DNA from: Clostridiales bacterium
GTDB taxonomy: Bacteria > Bacillota > Clostridia > Oscillospirales > Acutalibacteraceae
DNA length: 12,908 bases
Reading direction: 5' to 3'
NCBI GenBank assembly: GCA_019415925.1
Contig: DXYG01000078.1
Coordinates: 1 to 12,908 of the forward strand
Shown: positions 1 through 5,859 of the stretch, piece after piece
How positions within the stretch are numbered: the first letter of the stretch is position 1
Layout: each line of letters starts with the position of its first letter
Made by a program: the position numbers and the translations under genes
The notes under the pieces: generated by a model
Told to the model about the DNA's origin: nothing
The model's database searches: none
Seen by the model: only the letters and a program-made list of their open reading frames with translations

Positions 1-15
1 TTCATATAGTTAAAC

Positions 16-384
16 CATACGGATAAGTGTTAAAGACATAAATATTATTTCTGCTTATACTAATAACTATAATAATACCATTAATAATAATATGCCTTAT
101 ATGTACCCTTTTTTAAACCATTGCCATCATTCTCAGCTTTTGCTTTAGCCATTGCATTGGTTCTATGTTGATCGACACGGTAACATGGATTTACTATTTT
201 TCTAAAATAATATCCACCGTTTAAACAGCGGCCAACTTGTATTACACATGTTCCATCGCAACCACCATTAATTTTCTTCATCATTTCTTCTGACGACTCA
301 ACAATATTCAGCTCACATAAACAATCGTTAATATTCAATTTTTTCATTCTTTCACCTCCTCTACTAGTTATTCTTATCCGTATG
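16..384. repeat. 12-bp inverted repeats flanking the precursor gene
   Basis: CATACGGATAAG (16-27) recurs exactly as its complement CTTATCCGTATG (373-384), on either side of the precursor coding region and its leader. Sequence outside the repeats also resembles each other loosely (TTC-ATATAGTTA at 1-12 versus TTCTATATGTTA on the other strand at 388-399). They could be regulator sites, traces of a small insertion or inversion, or edges of a swappable precursor cassette. Confidence 0.5.
81..347 (-). CDS. Cys-containing RiPP precursor with double-glycine leader
   Basis: This is the likely substrate of the radical SAM enzyme encoded just upstream in the same direction. The start at 347 is chosen because a strong GGAGGTG lies 5 bases before this ATG; a longer reading to 392 has no ribosome site. 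The 88-residue product has a leader ending M23-K-K-I26-N-G28-G29, the M/L-x-x-I-x-G-G pattern of double-glycine leaders cut by C39 peptidases. The putative 59-residue core carries C30, C34, C41 and C55, then a cysteine-free tail rich in Asn, Ala, Lys and Gly (about 62-82) ending YKAYYY. Two further cysteines, C9 and C11, lie in the leader. Cysteines first and possible acceptors later resemble the layout of sactipeptides such as ruminococcin C, but I do not recognise the family. Product role (antimicrobial or signal) is unknown. No exporter is visible in the window. Confidence 0.75.
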   Translation of the reverse strand: MKKLNINDCLCELNIVESSEEMMKKINGGCDGTCVIQVGRCLNGGYYFRKIVNPCYRVDQHRTNAMAKAKAENDGNGLKKGTYKAYYY

Positions 385-390
385 AATAAC
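367..390. repeat. 7-bp inverted repeat in the precursor 5' leader
   Basis: GTTATTC (367-373) and GAATAAC (384-390) form perfect arms around a 10-base loop, 20 bases upstream of the precursor start codon. On the minus-strand transcript this could fold as a small hairpin just before the ribosome site, or be an operator half-site pair. The role is inferred only from position. Confidence 0.4.
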
Positions 391-396
391 ATATAG

Positions 397-420
397 AAAA
401 ACCTATAAGCGTTATTAGGT
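397..420 (-). terminator. Weak terminator or attenuator between maturase and precursor
   Basis: Read on the minus strand, ACCTAATAA and TTATAGGT form an imperfect stem with a 3-base loop (401-420), followed at once by five U (397-401). It starts 9 bases after the maturase stop codon. It could end the agrD-agrB-maturase message or attenuate read-through into the precursor gene, which would then need its own promoter. I could not find a convincing -35/-10 for the precursor. The stem is AT-rich, so termination strength is doubtful. Confidence 0.45.
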
Positions 421-429
421 ATTTCTATC

Positions 430-2205
430 TTAACAAATAACTATACAAGAAACATCTCTTGTAAATTCATATATTGGTAAACTCATTACTTCTGCATTAC
501 CTAATGCAAAAACTTTGAAAATAACATTACCATCATTAATACTTACTATATGTAAAAAATCAAGTGCATTTGATTGTGCATTGTTAATTAAAGCAATTGC
601 AGGTGTTTTCATATCTTTTTCATTGTATATTTTGTATAAAGATATATTGTCATCAAATTTCTTAAGATAGTTCAATATACCTTCTACTATATTGTCATAT
701 TTCGCAATATAATTGTTCACTTCAGAATAATTAACAATTAAATTTCTTGCATTTAAAAAGCTCATGACTGCCCACACTGCCGTAGGTGTATTTTCATAAC
801 TATTAATTTCAAAAGCAAAATCAATAAGTTTGCTATACACCACGCTAGATTTGTTTTTTATCTTATTAACAAATGACATGCTTAGCTTGTTTAACTCAAG
901 CTTTATTTTGCACATTTTATCAATTGGATTATAAAAATCACTATTTTTCAGATATGCATTTACATAACATTCTCCACCGCAAACGCTTTTAATCTCGCAA
1001 TTTTTACACTGCGTTACACTTTCAATAGTAACACATTCAAATTTTGACTGACTTTCTTTATTTATACCGTTATATATACTACCAATCCTATAATCATTGT
1101 TTCCATACATAACGCTGCAAGCAAAAATATCTCCTACATTATTAACCGTTATTCTACTTTTGCCAGCATCACATCTGTAAATTTTATATGTGCCTTTAAA
1201 AAGATTTCCATAAATAAATCCACCAAAATAATCGCCGCCTTTGAGGAGCTTTTTTAAGTATTCAAAGTTGCCTTTTTCTAACTCTATAAGGACATTGCAA
1301 CACAACCTATCATATCTACTAATTAAATATGAAATGTCAAAATTATCAAAATCATACTTTGATCCGTCATAGCACCTAATAAATTTCATGCTAACACAAT
1401 CAACATTTGGTAAATGATAAAGACAGTCATAAATCAAATCAACATCCTGATTTAAAGGAGTAATAGTAACAGCAAGTCCTAATTTCTTATTTTTAAACAT
1501 TTTAAGACCTTTTACTATGTCAGCATATGTACCTTTTCCATTGACATATACTCTGTTGTTATCATTAGTAATCCGATCACCGTCAATGCTTGTTCCCAAA
1601 ATTATCGCGGGTTCATTATCTAAATACTCAACTATTTCTGGTGTGAGCAGAGTAAGGTTTGTACAGAACATTACTTCAATATTTTTACATATTTCATTAC
1701 GTTTCTGCTTACAGTAAGCAACAATTTGCTTTACTAAATCAATCTGAAGCAAAGGCTCACCCGAACCGGACAAATCCACAACATATTTACTTGCACATGG
1801 AGCATATTTATCCACCAGAAAATCTATTGCATCTTTTGCAACTTCAAAAGTAAGCTGTTCATTTCCAAGATACTCTGATTCTCTGAAACAATATTTACAA
1901 TTGAGATTACATTTTCGAGATGGATGCAAGCACAAAGTAAACTGTCCATATGATGATTGCTCTTTTACATCATCAATGTTATATGTATTTATTTTATTCA
2001 GGCGTTCTTCGATACTTGTGTTTGTAAAAACCTCGTATTCTTCGAGATCATTTTCTTTAGCTATATTTAAAACTTCTTCTTTGCTAAGTTCATAATCTCC
2101 AAATTTTATATCAAAATCATCTTTAATTCCAAAATAGTAATTGACATCTTGGATATACATAACTTTTTGATTCAGATATTCAAAAACAGATACTTTTAAC
2201 TTCAT
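430..2205 (-). CDS. Radical SAM/SPASM peptide maturase with C39-like tail
   Basis: This cytosolic enzyme most likely installs carbon-centred crosslinks in the precursor encoded downstream. Of 591 residues, about 1-90 form an N-terminal region that may bind the leader peptide (unproven). The radical SAM core follows, with the cluster motif C99-NLN-C103-KY-C106 and a GSGEPLL segment at 147-153 matching the usual GGEP SAM-binding motif. A SPASM domain carries the cysteines for auxiliary iron-sulfur clusters: C345, C363, C400, C403, C409, C413 and C432 (spacing CxxC-x5-C-x3-C). Residues about 455-591 are an extra domain that I read as a degenerate C39 peptidase-like fold: N472-T473-P474-T475-A476 sits where D-C-G-x-A is expected, H552 and S575-LPIYEF581 match later landmarks. 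The ATG lies 7 bases after the agrB stop with only a weak ribosome site, suggesting translational coupling. Radical SAM/SPASM identity is secure; the substrate is inferred from adjacency. Confidence 0.92.
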   Translation of the reverse strand: MKLKVSVFEYLNQKVMYIQDVNYYFGIKDDFDIKFGDYELSKEEVLNIAKENDLEEYEVFTNTSIEERLNKINTYNIDDVKEQSSYGQFTLCLHPSRKCNLNCKYCFRESEYLGNEQLTFEVAKDAIDFLVDKYAPCASKYVVDLSGSGEPLLQIDLVKQIVAYCKQKRNEICKNIEVMFCTNLTLLTPEIVEYLDNEPAIILGTSIDGDRITNDNNRVYVNGKGTYADIVKGLKMFKNKKLGLAVTITPLNQDVDLIYDCLYHLPNVDCVSMKFIRCYDGSKYDFDNFDISYLISRYDRLCCNVLIELEKGNFEYLKKLLKGGDYFGGFIYGNLFKGTYKIYRCDAGKSRITVNNVGDIFACSVMYGNNDYRIGSIYNGINKESQSKFECVTIESVTQCKNCEIKSVCGGECYVNAYLKNSDFYNPIDKMCKIKLELNKLSMSFVNKIKNKSSVVYSKLIDFAFEINSYENTPTAVWAVMSFLNARNLIVNYSEVNNYIAKYDNIVEGILNYLKKFDDNISLYKIYNEKDMKTPAIALINNAQSNALDFLHIVSINDGNVIFKVFALGNAEVMSLPIYEFTRDVSCIVIC

Positions 2206-2212
2206 TTTGTAC

Positions 2213-2806
2213 TCACTTTTTAATCCTCATATTGATAATTTGAATTTTTCGCATTAATAATACCAATGCACTCATTATAACTCCGCATATCATAGAAATT
2301 CCTATATTTCTATATCCCATAAAAATAAACAATGTTGATGTCATACATATAAGAATAGAAATAATAGAAGTTAACATTCTGTATATTTTTTTCTCTTGTT
2401 CAGTTAAGGGATTGTTTTCTGTATCAAGAGGGGATATCAATAATATCAGAACAACACAAAGCAAGTCAAATATTATAAATATAAAAATAAATAAAGTGTT
2501 AATACTGTTAATCCATTTAACTAAACACAATATTATTATGTTTGAAACAAAAGAAAACAAATAACACCTTACTGGTGTTTTAGCATGATAGCCGCCTGCA
2601 AACTTACGAATAACTATAAAAGACAAGTAAAACACTAAACTTTCAGTCAATAGATTGAAAACCAATCCTAAAACTATGACTGTCGCCATATGAAATGCAG
2701 AGGACAAAATTATGTATATGGCATATTCATATAACTCATAATTATCTGTATGCTTTTCATCTTTGCATAAGATGCGGGCGACTTTGCTTGAAATCAATTT
2801 GATCAT
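2213..2806 (-). CDS. agrB: AgrB-like accessory regulator, AgrD protease/cyclase
   Basis: A 197-residue membrane cysteine protease of the AgrB family that cuts the AgrD C-terminal tail and forms the cyclic autoinducer. The family hallmark is clear: FAGGYHAKTPVRC, with catalytic His74 and Cys81 seven residues apart, as in Staphylococcus aureus AgrB (His77/Cys84). Several hydrophobic segments lie at about 28-66, 84-96, 103-124, 143-164 and 166-185. The ATG overlaps the agrD stop codon (ATGA), so the two are co-translated. Gene order is agrD before agrB, opposite to the classic agrBD order. Length is typical of the family (about 190-210). Confidence 0.95.
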   Translation of the reverse strand: MIKLISSKVARILCKDEKHTDNYELYEYAIYIILSSAFHMATVIVLGLVFNLLTESLVFYLSFIVIRKFAGGYHAKTPVRCYLFSFVSNIIILCLVKWINSINTLFIFIFIIFDLLCVVLILLISPLDTENNPLTEQEKKIYRMLTSIISILICMTSTLFIFMGYRNIGISMICGVIMSALVLLMRKIQIINMRIKK

Positions 2807-2958
2807 TTGATGTTTTTAAACTTTTCAAAACCCTTTGGCGTTTTAGGCTGATAGATTATATAACACCCTGAAGAATTTGCGTTAACTTTCAATGTAGCAA
2901 ACAATCCTTTTTTGACTCCGTCTTTAATTTTAGTTGATAATAGTTTTTCGTTTTTCAT
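2803..2958 (-). CDS. agrD: AgrD-like cyclic autoinducing peptide precursor
   Basis: A 51-residue precursor of a quorum-sensing peptide. The start at 2958 follows AAGGAGG with a 9-base spacer; an upstream in-frame start at 2991 lacks a ribosome site. The N-terminal half is amphipathic and basic (KIKDGVKKGLFATLK), as in AgrD leaders that sit on the membrane. The only cysteine, C33 in SSGCYIIYQPKTP, lies where the AIP is expected. Aligned to S. aureus AgrD (CDFIM before DEVEVPKEL), the ring should be CYIIY closed as a thiolactone, with QPKTPKGF starting the removed tail, a pattern also common in clostridial AgrD proteins. The length of the exocyclic tail (for example SSG or ANSSG) cannot be read from sequence. 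Confidence 0.88.
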   Translation of the reverse strand: MKNEKLLSTKIKDGVKKGLFATLKVNANSSGCYIIYQPKTPKGFEKFKNIK

Positions 2959-3196
2959 AGTAATCAACCTCCTTGTTATAAATTTTATCAAAAAAATATT
3001 TGTAAATGTTGATTTTTACAAAAATGGTAATAAATTCGACAAAAATTGCACTTTTCATCTGTTATAAAGATTTATCTTACAACTCTATAAAAACTTTTAA
3101 ATTATTTTTTGAATATTACAATCGTATAAGTATATTACCTTCTTAATTTGTTAACAATCTTGCCGATAATTGATAACATTTTATTGGGTGATATTT
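2959..3196. promoter_or_regulatory. Divergent control region between agrD and the xre gene
   Basis: This 238-base, very AT-rich stretch holds no gene and separates the two arms of the module, so both promoters must lie here. Visible elements are a perfect dyad TTTGTAAA (2999-3006) / TTTACAAA (3015-3022), and two near-identical elements, GTTATAAATTTTATC (2975-2989) and GTTATAAAGATTTATC (3061-3076), each an imperfect dyad. A TAAAAT at 2981-2986 (minus) could be an agrD -10 without a good -35. TATAAG around 3125-3130 could serve the plus arm. None is a strong sigma-A promoter, which fits activation by a regulator. Binding proteins are not known; the XRE and LytTR proteins of this locus are the obvious candidates. 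Confidence 0.5.
2999..3022. promoter_or_regulatory. Perfect 8-bp dyad, candidate operator
   Basis: TTTGTAAA and TTTACAAA are exact inverted arms around an 8-base spacer, 41 bases upstream of the agrD start codon on the minus strand. Symmetry of this size suits a dimeric XRE-type repressor. A LytTR regulator usually binds direct repeats instead. Assignment to the xre gene product is inference. Confidence 0.45.
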
Positions 3197-3529
3197 ATGT
3201 ATGTTGACTACAAAAAAATAGGAATTCGTATAGCACAGCGTAGAAAAGAAATTAAAATGAAACAGAATACTTTAGCAGAAAAAACAAACCTCTCAAACAA
3301 TCACATTTCTAATATTGAGAATGGTTATTCTGTTCCAAGTATTGAAACATTTGCAAAAATTTGCAATGTATTAAATATCACTCCTGATTATCTTTTATTA
3401 GGGACATTAAAAAGTAACAATATCTCACAAAATATCGTAGATAAATTAAATCTCTGCGATGACAAATCACTTAAACTTATATCTAAAATAATTGATGCAA
3501 TTTTATCTGAACAGGAACAAAGCAGATGA
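3197..3529 (+). CDS. XRE-family HTH transcriptional regulator
   Basis: A 110-residue DNA-binding protein of the Cro/CI (XRE) class. The helix-turn-helix domain spans about residues 6-65: IGIRIAQRRKEIKMKQNTLA, then LSNNHISNIENGYSVPS as recognition region and ITPDYLLLG closing the domain. A short C-terminal part (about 70-110) may dimerise. The ATG at 3197 is preferred because GGGTGA lies about 7 bases upstream; a TTG-initiated longer form (3170) has no ribosome site. It heads the plus-strand arm, divergent from agrD, and probably represses or tunes the shared intergenic region. Standard agr loci have no such gene. The target is inferred from position. Confidence 0.88.
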   Translation: MYVDYKKIGIRIAQRRKEIKMKQNTLAEKTNLSNNHISNIENGYSVPSIETFAKICNVLNITPDYLLLGTLKSNNISQNIVDKLNLCDDKSLKLISKIIDAILSEQEQSR

Positions 3530-3568
3530 CAAATCTATTGTTTTGAGTTATAATCCTAATTAGGGAGG
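3526..3568 (+). promoter_or_regulatory. Strong sigma-A promoter for the response regulator/kinase pair
   Basis: ATGACA (-35, 3526-3531) and a perfect TATAAT (-10, 3549-3554) are separated by exactly 17 bases. The -35 overlaps the stop codon of the xre gene. A start near 3561 would leave a leader of about 17 bases, with AGGGAGG at 3562-3568. So the sensing pair can be expressed without the xre promoter, which would keep the cell able to listen before induction. Confidence 0.72.
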
Positions 3569-3577
3569 TATAGCTCT

Positions 3578-4291
3578 ATGAATGTACTGATATGTGATGA
3601 TGATTTGAAAATTGTTCAGCAAATCAAAAATTTTCTCCTTAAATTATCAAAACAGTCAACCTATAATTTTGATATTACCTGCTTTTCAAATGGGGATTCT
3701 ATATTGGATAAGCAAATTAAAACTGATTTTGCGTTTATCGATATAGAGATGCCCGGTGTTAACGGACTTTCTGTTACAAAACATCTTCAAACACTAAATC
3801 CAAATATTATTGTTTTTATAGTTACATCTTTTCAAGGATACCTTGATGATGCGATGGATTTAAAGGTTTTCAGATTTTTATCTAAACCCATTGATGAAAA
3901 TAGATTTTTTAAAAGCATGGATGTTGCTTTAAATCTGTATAAACAAAGCACAGAAAAAATTATCTTAGACTATTTCGATGAATGTCACAATATATTTACA
4001 ATTGACATATTGTATTTAACTATAGAAAATCGCAAAACTAAATTAGTTACGAAAACGCAAGAGTTCATTTCAAATAAAAAGTTTGATTATTGGAAAAATC
4101 GCCTAAAATCATACGGTTATTTTGCGCAATCACACTATAGTTACATAATTAATTTAAAGAATGTAACAGACTTTAATAAAAACGAAATCACGTTATCGTT
4201 TAATTCTAAAAAAACAACAGTACCTATATCTCGTAGTTTTTATGCATCATTCAAAAAAGCCTTTTATGAATATATGGGAGGCACAATATGA
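3578..4291 (+). CDS. AgrA-like LytTR response regulator
   Basis: This 237-residue cytosolic regulator is expected to be phosphorylated by the kinase encoded next and then activate agr-type promoters. The receiver domain (about 1-115) has the acidic pocket D7-D8-D9, the phosphoacceptor D55 in FAFIDIEMPG, T83 and K103 in LSKP. Residues about 130-235 match a LytTR DNA-binding domain: DILYLTIENRKTKLVT, then SHYSYIINLKNVTDF and the closing VPISRSFYASFKKAF. LytTR proteins usually bind pairs of ~9-bp direct repeats; I found no textbook AgrA site. AGGGAGG lies 9 bases before the ATG. The stop overlaps the kinase start (ATGA). The order regulator-kinase is the reverse of classic agrCA. Confidence 0.93.
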   Translation: MNVLICDDDLKIVQQIKNFLLKLSKQSTYNFDITCFSNGDSILDKQIKTDFAFIDIEMPGVNGLSVTKHLQTLNPNIIVFIVTSFQGYLDDAMDLKVFRFLSKPIDENRFFKSMDVALNLYKQSTEKIILDYFDECHNIFTIDILYLTIENRKTKLVTKTQEFISNKKFDYWKNRLKSYGYFAQSHYSYIINLKNVTDFNKNEITLSFNSKKTTVPISRSFYASFKKAFYEYMGGTI

Positions 4292-5586
4292 TTTCAAATA
4301 TATGCTATGCTGTGGTTTTCCTGATTGAATCACTCATATCTTTTTATTATTTTAGTTTTAAATTTGAACGAAAAATATCCCGAAATCTTATTCCAATATT
4401 TATACTTTTATCAGGTTTGATTCTTTATGCGATAAACTTTATCGAAGCCCCACCAATAAATGCTGTTTGTTTTTATGCTTGCAACTTTATTGTCCTGAAA
4501 ATTTGCTATAACACAAACATAAAATCTGCTATATTTGCAAATTTCATCTTGTTATTTTTAATGATTATCTCAGAATTAATTGTTGTTTTCTCGTTTTCTG
4601 TTGTGTTTCATTTTAGTCTTTTTGAGAGCCAGTCTGATGCATTTATTCTCATAATTCAGGCAATTATAAGTAAATTGCTTTATTTTATTTTTATATGGTG
4701 TATTCTAAAATTTTCTGAAAAAGAATCTAAAAGTACAGGTTCTAAATTTTCATTACTGCTTTGCGTTTTACCCATGGCTTCAATAATATTAATGCATACA
4801 AATGTATATCTTTGTACATTCTACTCTGTAAATGACAATTATAAAATTGCTATCATTATAGGTAACATTCTCATATTACTGTCAAACATAATCGTATTTT
4901 ATCTCCATGAAGCAACCATAAGAATAAACCGGAAATACACCCAAATACTGTTAGATTATCAGCAAGAAAAAGATACAATAAACTACTATGAATTGTTGCG
5001 AGAACAAAATGAAAATTCAAAAATATTAATTCATGATATAACGAAACACTTAAAAACCATTCAGCAATTATCGGAAAAAGAAGATTCAAATATATCACAA
5101 TATATATCCGAAATTGTTGAAGATTTTAGTGTTATGAATCCTGTAGATTATTGCAAAAACTCAGTTGTTAATTTAGTAACCCATAGATATTATGAAATAT
5201 GCAAAAAAAATAAAATTAATTTTACAGTAAGCATCAAAAACGCAAATCTTGATTTTATGAAAGAACATGATATAACAGCTTTGTTAGATAATTTATTAGA
5301 GAATGCAGTTGAATCTGCATTGTTGACTGACGATAAATTTATTGATTTTTCCATTTGCACAAGAAATTCAAATTTTGTAATTATTAAAATTTCAAATTCT
5401 TGCGGTAGAAAGCCTAAATATATAAATGATATTCTCGTGTCATCTAAAAACACTCCCGGTATACACGGGGTCGGTACGAGGAGCATTAAAAAGGTGGTTG
5501 CAAAGTATAATGGGAATTTAGAAATGAAATATGATAGTAATTCAAACACTTTCATATCTATAATAGGAATAAATTCTAATTTGTAA
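4288..5586 (+). CDS. AgrC-like sensor histidine kinase (GHKL type)
   Basis: A 432-residue membrane receptor, expected to detect the cyclic peptide made by the AgrD/AgrB pair. About six hydrophobic segments lie in the first ~206 residues (4-22, 34-51, 58-72, 81-106, 119-140, 155-178, 185-206). Dimerisation/phosphoacceptor helix: H249 in LIHDITKHLKTI, like the H-D-x-x-x-H-L box of AgrC kinases. The ATP-binding domain has an N-box at LLDNLLENAVES (N335, N339) and a glycine box GIHGVGTRSIKK (391-402); this is the HATPase_c_5 type. The start codon overlaps the regulator stop. The gene ends only 18 bases from the convergent winged-helix gene of the transfer operon, with no clear terminator between them. 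Ligand match is inferred from linkage. Confidence 0.92.
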   Translation: MISNICYAVVFLIESLISFYYFSFKFERKISRNLIPIFILLSGLILYAINFIEAPPINAVCFYACNFIVLKICYNTNIKSAIFANFILLFLMIISELIVVFSFSVVFHFSLFESQSDAFILIIQAIISKLLYFIFIWCILKFSEKESKSTGSKFSLLLCVLPMASIILMHTNVYLCTFYSVNDNYKIAIIIGNILILLSNIIVFYLHEATIRINRKYTQILLDYQQEKDTINYYELLREQNENSKILIHDITKHLKTIQQLSEKEDSNISQYISEIVEDFSVMNPVDYCKNSVVNLVTHRYYEICKKNKINFTVSIKNANLDFMKEHDITALLDNLLENAVESALLTDDKFIDFSICTRNSNFVIIKISNSCGRKPKYINDILVSSKNTPGIHGVGTRSIKKVVAKYNGNLEMKYDSNSNTFISIIGINSNL

Positions 5587-5604
5587 ATCAGTCAATCATA
5601 ATCT

Positions 5605-5859
5605 CTATATTATTTTAAACAGCAAACTGCTCTTACCGCCCTGTTCACGGTAGCGCTGTTTGGTTTCAATTAAGCCAGATTTCTTCAAATCCTTAATAGC
5701 TCTTCTGACTGTAGCAGGCGACAGCTTTATGTCGCCTGCTATTGTATTTACGGATGGCCAGCATTCACCTTTTTTATCGGCTCGGTCGTAGAGGTAGGTA
5801 TAGACTGCTACGGCTCTGTGGGGCAAGTCCATTTGATAGAGAAAAGTTAATTTACTCAT
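5605..5859 (-). CDS. Small winged-helix (HTH_36-type) DNA-binding protein
   Basis: An 84-residue protein with a winged helix typical of replication-initiator or GntR/MarR-like families: LPHRAVAVYTYLYDRA, then CWPSVNTIAGDIKLSPATVRRAIKDLKKSGLIE (about 33-65) as helix-turn-helix, and a basic wing KQRYREQGGKSS. Close relatives commonly sit beside VirD4-like genes of clostridial conjugative elements. Its ATG overlaps the end of the coupling-protein gene by 8 bases, with AGGAGG on the minus strand just upstream (near 5869-5874), so it is the last visible member of the transfer operon. It may regulate transfer or replication; the exact role is unknown. Confidence 0.85.
   Translation of the reverse strand: MSKLTFLYQMDLPHRAVAVYTYLYDRADKKGECWPSVNTIAGDIKLSPATVRRAIKDLKKSGLIETKQRYREQGGKSSLLFKII

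Noticed and set aside
81..347. Lanthipeptide or SCIFF-type precursor
   Set aside because: No LanB/LanM/LanC enzyme is present, and the cysteine spacing does not fit six cysteines in forty-five residues.
3170..3196. TTG-initiated N-terminal extension of the XRE gene
   Set aside because: The ATG at 3197 has a suitable ribosome site and puts the HTH at the usual distance from the N-terminus.
5190..5555. 121-residue open frame on the minus strand inside the kinase gene
   Set aside because: It is antisense to a clear GHKL kinase, has no ribosome site and no recognisable motif.
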